Shown piece by piece: positions 6,764 to 16,039 of a DNA stretch of 32,127 nt. Positions within the stretch are counted from its first letter, which is position 1. Each line of letters starts with the position of its first letter. Origin of the DNA: an uncultured Collinsella sp. (lineage in GTDB: Bacteria; Actinomycetota; Coriobacteriia; Coriobacteriales; Coriobacteriaceae); the NCBI GenBank assembly GCA_900556875.1, contig USQQ01000019.1, positions 1-32,127 of the forward strand, in the 5' to 3' direction. Made by a program: the position numbers and the translations under genes. The notes beneath the pieces are model-generated. The model had not been told where the DNA came from, ran no database searches, and worked only from the letters and a program-made list of their open reading frames with translations.

Positions 6764-7789
6764 CTAGTTAAGACGCTCCACAAAGAAATCTGCCATTGAG
6801 AGGAAGAGCTCGCGCGCATGCGGGTCGAGCTCGACGCCTTCGATAGCGGCCTTGGCCTTAGCGGTCAGGTCGAGCGCATAGGTGTGGGCGTAATCGATGG
6901 AGCCGGTCTCCTGGAAGATCTCCACGGCGCGTGCGAGCTGCGCAGGGTCCTCGGTGCCCGAGGAAAGGATTGCCTCGATCTCGTCGTGATAGCGCTCGTC
7001 TGACAGGGCATGCACGGCAACGAGGGTGCGCTTGCCCTCGGTGATATCGGTGCGGAAGTCCTTGTTGGCGGCCTCCTTGGTGCCGATCAAGTTGAGCAGG
7101 TCGTCTTGAATCTGGAAGGCAAGGCCCGTGTGCAGCCCAAAGGCGCGCAGTGCCTCAATCTGCTCTTCGCTGCCGCCGCCGATAATGGCTCCGGCGGCAA
7201 GCGGCGTCGCTCCGCTGTAGTACGCGGTCTTGTGCGTCGCCATGTCCAGATAATCGTCGACCGAAATGTCAAAGCGCCCGTCGCGGACCCAGCCCAGGTC
7301 GAGCGCCTGGCCCTCGATGGTACGGACGATCATCTCGGTAAGCTCGTGGAGCACGCGAAGCTTCACGTCTGCGTTGAGTGTGGGGTCGTCGAGAACCGTC
7401 TTGGTGACCATGGTGAGCGCCAGGTCACCGCAGTTGATGGCAAGACCGGTGCCCTCGGTAAGGTGCATGCAGGGCTTGCCGCGACGAATCTGCCCGTTGT
7501 CGGCGATGTCGTCGTGGATGAGTGCGCCCGACTGAAAGTGCTCGATGGCCGCCGCTGCGCTGCGGGCGCTCTCAAAGCTGCCGCCTACCGCAGTGGCGGC
7601 GAGCATGCAGATGAGCGGGCGGTGGCGCTTGCCAGCGTTTGCCGTAAATGCCGAGAGCGGGGTATACAGGTAGCGCTCGATATCGGCGGAAGTCGCCTGT
7701 CCGTCAAAGAACGTGGCCAGATAGTCGTTAATCTGGTCAAAGTGCTGGGCTAAAAAGCTGGTAAACGGACTGGACACGGGTTCTCGCAT
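6764..7789 (-). CDS. Trans-polyprenyl diphosphate synthase
   Basis: 341 residues; a cytosolic isoprenoid chain elongation enzyme that condenses isopentenyl diphosphate onto an allylic diphosphate. The GKRHRP motif is at 53-58 and the first aspartate-rich motif, DDIAD, at 93-97, followed by RRGKP. The second motif is DDLLN (229-233), with Asn in place of the last Asp. Product length (C15, C20 or longer) cannot be fixed by eye. The product could feed undecaprenyl carrier or menaquinone synthesis. No strong Shine-Dalgarno sequence precedes ATG 7789, so a leaderless mRNA or a nearby alternative start is possible. It is separated from the PTS gene upstream by 115 nt. Confidence 0.88.
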   Translation of the reverse strand: MREPVSSPFTSFLAQHFDQINDYLATFFDGQATSADIERYLYTPLSAFTANAGKRHRPLICMLAATAVGGSFESARSAAAAIEHFQSGALIHDDIADNGQIRRGKPCMHLTEGTGLAINCGDLALTMVTKTVLDDPTLNADVKLRVLHELTEMIVRTIEGQALDLGWVRDGRFDISVDDYLDMATHKTAYYSGATPLAAGAIIGGGSEEQIEALRAFGLHTGLAFQIQDDLLNLIGTKEAANKDFRTDITEGKRTLVAVHALSDERYHDEIEAILSSGTEDPAQLARAVEIFQETGSIDYAHTYALDLTAKAKAAIEGVELDPHARELFLSMADFFVERLN

Positions 7790-7904
7790 TCTTTGATAGG
7801 TTGCATCGTTGCATTATGCAGACAACATATTGCCACATTAGGGCGTCGAGCGCGGCGGTTGAAGACGATTGGTCCATGCGGCCGCAAGTGCGGTAGGGGC
7901 TTGG

Positions 7905-10355
7905 CTAGATAAGCCCAAAGTGTTCGAGCGCGGTGACGACGCCGTCGTGGTCGATGCTGTCGGTGACATAGTCGGCCTTTTCCTTGAGGAAGTCCGGCGC
8001 GTTGCCCATGGCGATGCCAACGTCGACGGCGTTCATCAGCGAGACGTCATTGCTGGCGTCGCCGATGCCGTATACGGTTCCGTGGTGGGGATCGAGGGCG
8101 TCGAGTACGGACTGGATACCCTCGCGCTTGGTGCATTCGCGAGGCGAAATCTCGGTCACTTCGAGCTCGAGCTCGTTAAAGCAGAGCAGCGGCTCAAACG
8201 CTTGATTCTGAGCGATGCGGTTGGCAAGCGACGTGGACATTAAGATCTTGTAGGCGCTGTAATGTTGCAGCTGCGTAATTGCATCGCCCACGGTGCGGGC
8301 ATATCCCGGGGCGTCGGGCGCATCGGCACTCATGCGAACGACGCCATTGAGTCCCTCAAAACGAATCACTTCGTCCGATTGCTCAAGAATGGGAGCAAGG
8401 CGCTGCAGCATGCCGGGCGTCATCGCCAAATCGCGAATCACGTGTCCCTCAAGTTCGACATAGCCACCCGCGAGGCAGACGATGCCGGTCCAGGGCAGCT
8501 CGAGCAGCTTTGGATGGATGCAGCTCAGCGTGCGCCCTGTGCAGATAAACGCCATATTGCCCTTGGCGACAAAATCACGGATGGCTTGCGAGACCGCTTC
8601 ATTGGGATAGGGGGAGAGGTCTCGCTCGCTCTCGGGAAGCTCTTGTGCCACTCGAGGGTCTTGCCAGGCGAGTGTTCCGTCGATATCGAAGAAGCAGATA
8701 TCGCCGCGCTTATGGGCTGCGCTGGCGGCAGGGGAGGCCGAGGTGGTGGGCACAAATCCCGGCTCGAGGCCCATGATCTGGTCAAAATGCTCTTTAACGC
8801 GGGGAACGGAGATGCCAATAATCACCTGGGCGGTCTTGCCCGTAATGATGAGGCCCTTGGCGCCCGCCGCGACGAAGGCTGCGTTGTCTGCGACAACGGA
8901 AGGTTCTGCGACCTCAACGCGCAGACGCGTGGCGCAATTGGTCGCTCCTACAATATTGCTAACGCCACCCAAGAGCGCAACGACTTGCTCAGCAAGCAGA
9001 TGATCTTGGGATGATTGGTTGTCGGTGCCGTTTTGGGCCGCGCCTTCTTTGGCAGAGCTTTTTCCCGTCAGACGTGCGAGCGCCGCATCGCTGGCGATAT
9101 GATCCTCGCGGCCTGGGGTTTTTAGGTCGAAAGCCAGAATGAGGCCCCGGAAGACCAGAAAAAAGACAGCGCTAAACATCAGACCGATACCGAGCGCCAA
9201 AAGGTAGGAGCCGGCATGCATTCGCATGAGTGGGATGAAGTTGAAGGCCGTCATTTCCATGAGACCGCCCGAGAAGATGCCGACGATGCCAAAGAAGTTC
9301 ATGGTCATGGCAAGGCAGGAGGACAGGACGGCGTAGAGCAAAAAGAGTCCGGGATAGGTGAACATAAAGAGAAACTCGAGCGGCTCGGTGACGCCGCAGA
9401 CCACCGAGGCGACGATGGCGGGCAAAAGGATGACCTTAAGGCCGGCGCGGCGTTCGGGTTTGGCGGTGAAATAGAATGCTGCTGCGATGGCGGGAAGGCC
9501 AAAGAGCTTGCCCCAGCCGGTGGCGGTAAAACCTGCCCAGGGCGCAAGTTCATTTAAAGGGCGCGTGCTATGGGAGAGAATGGGGAGCAGGTTGGTCCAC
9601 GTGGCGTAAATACCGTCGTGAATGACCAGATTGTCGTAATAGATGGGCATATAGAGCAGATGGTGCAGCCCCATGGGCTCGAGCGCTCGCTCCAAAAACA
9701 CAAAGATGCCCACGCCGAAGGGGCCGACGCCCGCAAGTGCGTGGCGCAGCGTTTCGGTCACAGCGTATGCGAAAGGCACGATGGCGGCCGAGATGGCGGC
9801 AAGGGCAAACACGGCAAAAAAGCTGATGAGGTAGACCAGCGAGGAACCCGAGAAGGTGCCGAGCCAATCGGGAACCTTGGCATCGTAGAAGCGGTCATGG
9901 ATCGCGACGACGGTTGCCGAAACCGCCAGCGGGCCGATAATGCCGGTGTCGAGCGTCTTGATGCCGTCGATGACGGTGATGCCGCTAGCGGAGGTCAAAA
10001 ACGACGGGTACTTAAGCCCAAGGTTGTCTCCGCTCAGCTTAATGATCTCGCTCAAAAAGAAACAGTAGGCAAAATAGGCTACGAGCGCCTCGAGGCAGCA
10101 GCGTGCCGGTTGCTTTTGGGCAAGGCCGATAGGCAGCGCTACGGCAAAAAGGAGTGGAAGGCGCTTAAAGACCGTCCACGAGCCGCGCTGAATGATAGTC
10201 CAGAAAACGTACCAGGGGGTTCCGTATACGGCGAGGTCGCCGACGATATCCACGGTCGTTGCGAGGGCGGAGATGCCGACCATGAGGCCTGATATAGAAA
10301 ACAGCATGGCGGGCGCGAACATGGCTCCGCCAAAACGTTGGATTTTCTGCAGCAT
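7905..10355 (-). CDS. PTS glucose/maltose-type EIIC-EIIB fused to a HAD (Cof-type) phosphatase
   Basis: 816 residues from ATG 10355, which has AAAGG 6 nt upstream; a longer reading from 10391 lacks a site. Residues 1-420 form a polytopic EIIC of the glucose superfamily. About 440-530 is an EIIB domain with the phosphorylated cysteine C474 in NCATRLR. About 550-816 is a Cof-type HAD hydrolase with D557/D559 in FFDIDGT, TGRT for motif II, a lysine in CTKREG and GDASND for motif IV. EII domains couple uptake to phosphorylation from HPr, and an EIIA must come from elsewhere. The fused phosphatase could act on the sugar phosphate just made or on a related metabolite. The divergent TreR-like regulator suggests trehalose, maltose or another glucoside as substrate. 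Confidence 0.9.
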   Translation of the reverse strand: MLQKIQRFGGAMFAPAMLFSISGLMVGISALATTVDIVGDLAVYGTPWYVFWTIIQRGSWTVFKRLPLLFAVALPIGLAQKQPARCCLEALVAYFAYCFFLSEIIKLSGDNLGLKYPSFLTSASGITVIDGIKTLDTGIIGPLAVSATVVAIHDRFYDAKVPDWLGTFSGSSLVYLISFFAVFALAAISAAIVPFAYAVTETLRHALAGVGPFGVGIFVFLERALEPMGLHHLLYMPIYYDNLVIHDGIYATWTNLLPILSHSTRPLNELAPWAGFTATGWGKLFGLPAIAAAFYFTAKPERRAGLKVILLPAIVASVVCGVTEPLEFLFMFTYPGLFLLYAVLSSCLAMTMNFFGIVGIFSGGLMEMTAFNFIPLMRMHAGSYLLALGIGLMFSAVFFLVFRGLILAFDLKTPGREDHIASDAALARLTGKSSAKEGAAQNGTDNQSSQDHLLAEQVVALLGGVSNIVGATNCATRLRVEVAEPSVVADNAAFVAAGAKGLIITGKTAQVIIGISVPRVKEHFDQIMGLEPGFVPTTSASPAASAAHKRGDICFFDIDGTLAWQDPRVAQELPESERDLSPYPNEAVSQAIRDFVAKGNMAFICTGRTLSCIHPKLLELPWTGIVCLAGGYVELEGHVIRDLAMTPGMLQRLAPILEQSDEVIRFEGLNGVVRMSADAPDAPGYARTVGDAITQLQHYSAYKILMSTSLANRIAQNQAFEPLLCFNELELEVTEISPRECTKREGIQSVLDALDPHHGTVYGIGDASNDVSLMNAVDVGIAMGNAPDFLKEKADYVTDSIDHDGVVTALEHFGLI

Positions 10356-10393
10356 AATATGCCTTTCGGATGCAACATGCCGTGCGAGCAAGA

Positions 10394-10405
10394 ACGTTTA
10401 AACAA
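10394..10405 (-). promoter_or_regulatory. Operator-like site upstream of the PTS gene
   Basis: TTGTTTAAACGT on the minus strand, 39 bp before the PTS start. It matches the 12-bp motif found at the other maltodextrin genes at 10 of 12 positions. Confidence 0.5.
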
Positions 10406-10515
10406 TGAACTCATTGTAGAGGACTGGCTGCTTGCCGCATTGACGGTTTTGATTCGGTCCGATTTGGGTTTCGGGGGAACCGTCGACGGTAAATAATCCG
10501 TGCTTTACCGATAAT

Positions 10516-10527
10516 CGGTTTAAACAA
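10516..10527 (+). promoter_or_regulatory. Operator-like site upstream of the GntR gene
   Basis: CGGTTTAAACAA, a second copy of the TTGTTTAAACAA-like motif in the divergent PTS/GntR region, 52 bp before the GntR start. It is consistent with autoregulation. Confidence 0.5.
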
Positions 10528-10579
10528 CTTTAAGAAATGCTATCGTGCCTAGCCATACATATTCATTAGAGGTGAAATC

Positions 10580-11299
10580 ATGCCAAAAGCGATTTACGAA
10601 GGAATCTACCGCGAGATCCGTTCGCGCATCATCAACGGGACCTATGCGTTTCAGGAGATGCTGCCAACCGAAGCCGAGCTGACCGCGGAGTTTGGCTGCA
10701 CGCGCAATACCGTTCGACGCGCCTTGAGCATGCTGGCCGACCAGATGTTTGTGCAGCCTATACACGGTAAGGGCGTGCGCGTTATTTGGCTTAAGGGCGA
10801 AACCGACATGCTGGGCGCACTCGAAGAGGTTGAGTCGTTTGGCGAGTTCGCAAAACGCAACAATGCCGTCGCATCGACCGAGGTCAAGTCTTTTGAACAT
10901 TTGATTTGCACTGAGCAACTCTCACGTCGCCTGGGCTTTAAGGTGGGCGAGGAGCTGATTCGCGTAGTGCGTGTCCGAAGCCTCAACGGCAGCGCGCGCC
11001 AAGTGGACCATGGCTACTTTTTGGCGTCGATCGCCAAGGGCCTGACCCCCGAGATCGCGGCGGATTCTATCTACGGCTATCTGGAGCACAAGCGCGGCGT
11101 CAAAGTGATGGCGAGCCGTCGTACGGTGAGTGTCGAGCTCGCCAACGATGAAGACTGCAGCTATCTGGACCTCGGCAAGTACAACTGCGTCGCCGTTATG
11201 GAGAGCCAGTCGTACACCTCGGACGGCATCTTGTTCGAGGTCACGCATGCCCGCACACACCCCGAGATCTTCCATTACCGCGTCAATTCCAAGCGATAG
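10580..11299 (+). CDS. GntR/HutC-family regulator, TreR-like
   Basis: 239 residues. An N-terminal winged helix (about 5-70, with LPTEAELTAEFGCTRNTVRR as recognition region) is followed by a UTRA effector-binding domain (about 85-235). TreR-type members bind a sugar phosphate, and B. subtilis TreR recognises TTGTATATACAA-like sites. Here TTGTTTAAACAA-like sites lie on both sides of the divergent promoter, upstream of the ABC operon and upstream of malQ. That makes this protein the likely regulator of all four. AGAGGTG precedes the ATG by 6 nt. The effector is unproven. Confidence 0.87.
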   Translation: MPKAIYEGIYREIRSRIINGTYAFQEMLPTEAELTAEFGCTRNTVRRALSMLADQMFVQPIHGKGVRVIWLKGETDMLGALEEVESFGEFAKRNNAVASTEVKSFEHLICTEQLSRRLGFKVGEELIRVVRVRSLNGSARQVDHGYFLASIAKGLTPEIAADSIYGYLEHKRGVKVMASRRTVSVELANDEDCSYLDLGKYNCVAVMESQSYTSDGILFEVTHARTHPEIFHYRVNSKR

Positions 11300-11337
11300 C
11301 CGGCTAGCTCGCAGCCTGACGAGACTCATGCCCTCAA

Positions 11338-11392
11338 AGAGAAAACGCCCGGTCAAACCGACGATGCATCGGCTTGACCGGGCGTTTTCTCT
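11338..11392. terminator. Strong symmetrical terminator after the GntR gene
   Basis: A perfect 19-bp stem (11338-11356 with 11374-11392) begins with an A-rich run and ends with a T-rich run inside the stem, so it can work in both directions. An inner CCGA/TCGG helix sits in the loop. Confidence 0.82.
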
Positions 11393-11410
11393 GCATTCGA
11401 TAACAAATAA

Positions 11411-11422
11411 TTGTTTATACAA
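11411..11422 (+). promoter_or_regulatory. TreR-like operator 1 of the ABC operon
   Basis: TTGTTTATACAA lies 184 bp before the binding-protein start. It differs from the classic TreR site TTGTATATACAA by one base. Confidence 0.55.
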
Positions 11423-11485
11423 AACTTGTCAAGTATCAAGTTGAAATTACCGTTCACCGAAGTTTTTCTACCGCTCTAGTAATAC

Positions 11486-11497
11486 TTGTTCAAACAA
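11486..11497 (+). promoter_or_regulatory. TreR-like operator 2 of the ABC operon
   Basis: TTGTTCAAACAA, a palindrome at 10 of 12 positions, 75 bp after the first site and within the probable promoter region of the operon. Confidence 0.55.
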
Positions 11498-11605
11498 CTA
11501 GCCAAATAGCGTATTGTGCAAATCAGCAAAAGGGGCAAAGTCCCCGAGCCAATCTCCGAAGGCGGCGGCAAAGGGTGCCGCCACGGTGTGAAAGGGTGGA
11601 TTGTA

Positions 11606-12922
11606 ATGAAGAACGAAATGAGCAGAAGGCAGTTCCTGGGCTTTGCTGGTTCCGCGGCTGCGGTTCTTGGTCTGGGCCTCGTGGGCTGCGGTGGTTCTGC
11701 CGGCTCTGGCTCCTCTGCTTCTGGTGACGCTGCCGAGGTCTACTTCCTCCAGTTCAAGCCCGAGGTCGACAAGGAGTGGAAGGAGATCGCCAAGGCGTAC
11801 AAGAAGGAGAAGGGCGTCGAGGTCAAGATCGTGACCGCCGCCTCCAACACCTACGAGGAGAAGCTCAAGTCCGAGATGTCCAAGAGCTCCGCTCCGACGC
11901 TGTTCCAGGTCAACGGCCCCACCGGCCTTAAGAACTGGAAGGACTACTGCGCCGATCTTTCCGACACCAAGCTCCGCGGCGAGCTCATCGACGACTCCCT
12001 GGCGCTGCAGTCCGACGGCAAGGATCTGGGTATCGACTGGGTTCAGGAGAGCTACGGCATCATCTACAACAAGGAGCTCCTCGAGAAGGCCGGCTACAAG
12101 GCCGAGGACATCAACTCCTTCGACAAGCTGAAGGCTTGCGCCGATGACATCCAGGCCCGCAAGGACGAGCTCGGCGTTGACGGTGCCTTCACTTCCGCCG
12201 GTATGGATGACTCCTCCAGCTGGCGCTACACCACGCACCTCGCCAACCTCCCGCTCTACTACGAGTTCGAGAAGGAGCACAATCAGGAGGACGACGAGAT
12301 CAAGGGCGAGTATCTCGACAACTTTAAGCAGATCTTCGACCTGTATATCACCGACTCCACCTGCGATCCTTCGCAGCTCGCCTCCAAGACCGGTGACGAC
12401 GCCACCAACGAGTTCGCAACCGGCAAGGCCGTCTTCTACCAGAACGGCTCTTGGGCCTACGCCGACCTCACCAAGGCCGGTATGACCGACGACCAGCTCG
12501 GCATGCTGCCGATCTACATCGGCGTCGACGGCGAGGAGAACCAGGGCCTGTGCTCCGGCGGCGAGAACTACTGGTGCGTCAGCTCCCAGGCTTCCGAGGA
12601 TGCCCAGAAGGCCACCGAGGACTTCATGTATTGGTGCGTCACTTCTGACACCGCCACCAGCATCATCGCTGACAAGATGGGTCTGACCGCCCCGTTCAAG
12701 AGCGCTAAGGAGACCACCAACGTCTTCTCGCAGCAGGCCGTTGCCATGGCCAAGGACGGCAAGAAGACCGTTGCTTGGGACTTCGTTTACATCCCCTCTG
12801 AGGAGTGGAAGAAGAACCTCAAGCAGGCTCTCATCGCTTATGCTGCCGACAACACCAAGTGGGACGGCGTCAAGAACGCCTTCGTCGATGGCTGGAAGAC
12901 CGAGAAGGCTGCTTCCGAGTAA
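11606..12922 (+). CDS. Sugar ABC transporter substrate-binding lipoprotein
   Basis: 438 residues. The start at 11606 is chosen because AAAGGGTGG lies just upstream and the N-terminus then becomes a clean export signal. SRRQFLG (6-12) is a Tat-like motif, and LVGC places the lipidated cysteine at C28. A Gly/Ser linker follows, then a family-1 (MalE-type) binding-protein fold with NGPTGLKNWKDY near the start and NGSWAY in the C-terminal half. It captures an oligosaccharide outside the membrane for the two permeases that follow. The operator-like sites and nearby malQ/glgP suggest maltodextrin or a related alpha-glucoside. Confidence 0.9.
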   Translation: MKNEMSRRQFLGFAGSAAAVLGLGLVGCGGSAGSGSSASGDAAEVYFLQFKPEVDKEWKEIAKAYKKEKGVEVKIVTAASNTYEEKLKSEMSKSSAPTLFQVNGPTGLKNWKDYCADLSDTKLRGELIDDSLALQSDGKDLGIDWVQESYGIIYNKELLEKAGYKAEDINSFDKLKACADDIQARKDELGVDGAFTSAGMDDSSSWRYTTHLANLPLYYEFEKEHNQEDDEIKGEYLDNFKQIFDLYITDSTCDPSQLASKTGDDATNEFATGKAVFYQNGSWAYADLTKAGMTDDQLGMLPIYIGVDGEENQGLCSGGENYWCVSSQASEDAQKATEDFMYWCVTSDTATSIIADKMGLTAPFKSAKETTNVFSQQAVAMAKDGKKTVAWDFVYIPSEEWKKNLKQALIAYAADNTKWDGVKNAFVDGWKTEKAASE

Positions 12923-12953
12923 GCAGTTGCTGCCCAAGCTATCTGATTAGCGA

Positions 12954-12989
12954 CAGGGGGCGGGCAGACGTAGGTTTGCCCGCCCCCTG
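12954..12989 (+). promoter_or_regulatory. Intercistronic hairpin between binding protein and permease
   Basis: A perfect 13-bp GC-rich stem (12954-12966 with 12977-12989) with a 10-nt loop and no T tract. Such structures often protect the 3' end of the upstream message, giving more binding protein than permease; that role is inferred. Confidence 0.7.
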
Positions 12990-13009
12990 CATATTGAAAG
13001 GACCCTTCT

Positions 13010-13864
13010 ATGGGCAAAGCACTCAAACGCTGGTGGCCGCTCTTTATGCTGCCCACGTGCCTGGCGTTTATGATCGGGTTCGTGATTCCCTTTATCCAGG
13101 GTTTCTATCTCTCGTTCTGCCAGTTTATTACCATCAATAACGCGCACTTTGTCGGTATCGAGAACTACGTGCGCGCACTGACCGACCCGCAGTTCTCCAC
13201 GTCGTTCTTCTTTACCGTGGCGTTTGCCTTCCTGTCGACGGTGCTCATCAACGTGATCGCGCTGGCCATTGCGCAGGCGCTCACTCGCAAGGCGCTCAAG
13301 GGCACCAACATCTTCCGTACGATTTTCTTTATGCCTAACCTGATTGGCGGCATTGTACTGGGTTACATTTGGCAGATTCTGATCAACTGCCTGCTCTCCA
13401 ACGTGGGTGCCCAGCTTATCGCCCTCAACTCCGCCGCTGGCTTCTGGGGCCTTATCATCCTGACCCTGTGGCAACAGGTCGGCTACATGATGATCATCTA
13501 CATCGCCGGTCTGCAGTCCATTCCGTCTGACTACATCGAGGCCGCCAAGGTCGATGGCGCTACGGCATGGCAGACGTTTTGGAAGGTTAAGATCCCCAAC
13601 CTGATGCCGACCATCACCATCTGCCTGTTCCTGTCCATCACCAACGGCTTTAAGCTGTTCGACCAGAACCTCGCCCTTACCGGTGGCGCCCCGGCGCACT
13701 CCACCGAGATGCTCGCCCTGAACATCTACAACACGTTCTATTCGCGTGCTGGCATCGCATGGCAGGGCATCGGTCAGGCCAAGGCAGTTATCTTCTGCAT
13801 CCTGGTTGTCGCTATTTCTATGATCCAGCTTAAGGCCACGAGGTCCAAGGAGGTGCAGCAGTAA
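13010..13864 (+). CDS. Sugar ABC transporter permease, MalF/UgpA type
   Basis: 284 residues with six or so membrane helices. The cytoplasmic EAA loop is visible as YIEAAKVDGATAWQTFWKVK (about 179-198), the contact site for the ATPase. GAAAGGA lies 7 nt before ATG. The stop TAA shares one base with the ATG of the next permease, indicating translational coupling. It forms the membrane channel with the product of the following gene. Confidence 0.92.
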   Translation: MGKALKRWWPLFMLPTCLAFMIGFVIPFIQGFYLSFCQFITINNAHFVGIENYVRALTDPQFSTSFFFTVAFAFLSTVLINVIALAIAQALTRKALKGTNIFRTIFFMPNLIGGIVLGYIWQILINCLLSNVGAQLIALNSAAGFWGLIILTLWQQVGYMMIIYIAGLQSIPSDYIEAAKVDGATAWQTFWKVKIPNLMPTITICLFLSITNGFKLFDQNLALTGGAPAHSTEMLALNIYNTFYSRAGIAWQGIGQAKAVIFCILVVAISMIQLKATRSKEVQQ

Positions 13865-14703
13865 TGAAACGCGATAAGGCTATCAACCGCGCGCTCTCGA
13901 TCTTCTTTACGATCCTGTCGCTCGCATGGATCTACCCCGTGTTCATGATTGCGCTCAATTCCTTTAAGAAAGCGACCGCAATCAGCACCACCACGGCGTT
14001 CGATCTGCTCACGCCCGAGACGTTCAACGGCCTCGCAAACTACGTGCACGCTCTGAACGAGCAGGGCTTTGCCTCGGCGTTTATGTACTCGCTTATCATC
14101 ACGGTCACGTCGGTCGTGCTGATTCTGGTGTGCTGCTCCATGTGCGCTTGGTACGTGGTGCGCGTCAACAGCAAGATCTCGAACTTCTTCTATTACCTGT
14201 TCGTCTTCTCGATGGTCGTACCGTTCCAGATGCTCATGTTCACGCTGTCCAACCTCGCGGACCGCATCGGCTTTAACACGCCGTTTAACATCTGCTTCAT
14301 CTACCTTGGTTTTGGCGCGGGCCTCGCGGTCTTTATGTTCGCCGGCTTCGTCAAGAACATCCCGCTCGAGATTGAGGAAGCGGCCATGATCGACGGCTGC
14401 AACCCGGTCCAGGTGTTCTTTAAGATCGTCCTTCCCATTATGAAGCCCACCTATCTTTCGGTCGGCATCCTTGAGACCATGTGGGTCTGGAACGACTATC
14501 TGCTGCCCTACCTTACGCTCGACTCCACCAAGTACAAGACCATTCCTATTTTGATCCAGTACTTCCGCGGCGGCTATGGCCACGTCGAGCTCGGCCCCAT
14601 GATGGCCTGCATCATGATGGTCGTTGTCCCCATCGTCATCATGTACATCTTCTGCCAGAAGTACATCATCGACGGTGTGGTGGCAGGTGCCGTCAAGGGC
14701 TGA
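13864..14703 (+). CDS. Sugar ABC transporter permease, MalG/UgpE type
   Basis: 279 residues. Membrane helices surround an EAA loop, EIEEAAMIDGCNPVQVFFKI (about 170-189), followed by LPIMKPTY. The ATG overlaps the stop of the first permease by one base, so the two are almost certainly made in equal amounts. It is the second half of the importer channel. Confidence 0.92.
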   Translation: MKRDKAINRALSIFFTILSLAWIYPVFMIALNSFKKATAISTTTAFDLLTPETFNGLANYVHALNEQGFASAFMYSLIITVTSVVLILVCCSMCAWYVVRVNSKISNFFYYLFVFSMVVPFQMLMFTLSNLADRIGFNTPFNICFIYLGFGAGLAVFMFAGFVKNIPLEIEEAAMIDGCNPVQVFFKIVLPIMKPTYLSVGILETMWVWNDYLLPYLTLDSTKYKTIPILIQYFRGGYGHVELGPMMACIMMVVVPIVIMYIFCQKYIIDGVVAGAVKG

Positions 14704-14727
14704 TGCCGTAACTGTTTTGCAAGTTTT

Positions 14728-14754
14728 GGCGGCGCCCCTCAGCGCGGCGCCGCG
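14728..14754 (+). promoter_or_regulatory. GC-rich hairpin between permease and ATPase genes
   Basis: GGCGGCGCC and GGCGCCGC can pair across a short loop in the 68-nt gap. It has no T tract. It may tune expression within the operon. Confidence 0.4.
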
Positions 14755-14771
14755 TATCGAAAGGTAGAGAC

Positions 14772-15971
14772 ATGGCCGAGATCGTTCTCAAACATGTTCA
14801 GAAGGTGTATCCCAACAACGAGTCAAAAAAGAAGGGCTTCTTTGGCAAAAAGAAGAAGACCGAGGAGAAGAAGCACAACCTCAAGGTTACCGAGGACGGT
14901 GTGCTCGCTGTAGAGGACTTTAACCTCACCGTTCACGACCAGGAGTTCATCGTCCTCGTTGGCCCCTCTGGCTGCGGTAAGTCCACGACGATGCGCATGG
15001 TCGCCGGCCTGGAGGACATTACCTCGGGCGACGTGCTCATCGACGGCAAGCGCGTCAACGACGTGGCGCCCAAGGACCGCGACATCGCCATGGTGTTCCA
15101 GAGTTATGCTCTGTACCCCAATATGACGGTGTACGAGAACATGGCATTTACGCTCGAGCTCAAGAAGGTCCCCAAGGACGAGATCGACCGCAAGGTTCGC
15201 TCTGCTGCCGAGATCCTGGGCATTACCGAGTATCTCGACCGTAAGCCTAAGGCGCTTTCGGGTGGCCAGCGCCAGCGTGTCGCCATCGGCCGCGCCATCG
15301 TGCGTGACCCCAAGGTCTTCCTGATGGACGAGCCCTTGTCCAACCTGGATGCCAAGCTGCGTAACCAGATGCGCGCCGAGCTCATTAAGCTGCGTCACGA
15401 GATCAAGGGCACCTTCATCTACGTTACCCACGACCAGACCGAGGCTATGACCCTCGGCGATCGCATCGTGGTCATGAAGGACGGCGTCGTCCAGCAGATC
15501 GCCACCCCGCAGGAGGTCTTCAACCATCCCGCGAACATCTTCGTCGCCGGCTTCATCGGCGTGCCGCAGATGAACTTCTTCGATGCCCAGCTGGTGCGCT
15601 CGGGCAACGGCTTTACCGTCAAGACCGAGGATATGAACGTGGCGCTCGCCCCCGAGACCTGCGCTCAGCTTGCCCTCAACTGGGACGGCGGCGACGTGAA
15701 GGAGATTACGGCCGGCGTGCGTCCCGAGCAGATTCTGCTTGCCGACAAGGGCGAGGAGGGTGCGCTCCAGGGCACCGTCGAGGTGACCGAGCTCATGGGC
15801 TCGACCGAGCATGTCCACGTGACTGCTCCCGACGGCCAGTTTGTCCTGATCATTCCCGTCGTCGACCTCGAGGCCAAGGGCGCGCTCAAGGCGGGCGACC
15901 CCATCTGGTTCAAGTTTGAGAAGAACGCGACCCACCTCTTCGATAAGGTCTCTGGCAAGAACCTTATCTAG
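14772..15971 (+). CDS. Sugar ABC transporter ATPase, MsmX/UgpC/MalK type
   Basis: 399 residues. Walker A is GPSGCGKST (64-72), the signature LSGGQRQR, Walker B VFLMDEP and the switch histidine in THDQTEAM; a C-terminal TOBE-type domain follows. It powers the two permeases encoded just upstream and may serve other importers, as MsmX-type ATPases do. An unusual Lys/Glu-rich insertion of about 25 residues (about 16-42, containing KKGFFGKKKK) separates the first two beta strands, where relatives have only a few residues. GAAAGG lies 5-6 nt before ATG. The operon ends with a terminator. Confidence 0.94.
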   Translation: MAEIVLKHVQKVYPNNESKKKGFFGKKKKTEEKKHNLKVTEDGVLAVEDFNLTVHDQEFIVLVGPSGCGKSTTMRMVAGLEDITSGDVLIDGKRVNDVAPKDRDIAMVFQSYALYPNMTVYENMAFTLELKKVPKDEIDRKVRSAAEILGITEYLDRKPKALSGGQRQRVAIGRAIVRDPKVFLMDEPLSNLDAKLRNQMRAELIKLRHEIKGTFIYVTHDQTEAMTLGDRIVVMKDGVVQQIATPQEVFNHPANIFVAGFIGVPQMNFFDAQLVRSGNGFTVKTEDMNVALAPETCAQLALNWDGGDVKEITAGVRPEQILLADKGEEGALQGTVEVTELMGSTEHVHVTAPDGQFVLIIPVVDLEAKGALKAGDPIWFKFEKNATHLFDKVSGKNLI

Positions 15972-16039
15972 GCCCGGTGCAACCAGGCCCTTCCTTTGGG
16001 CGACTGCGGTATTGCCATCCTTTTGCCGCGGTCACATAT

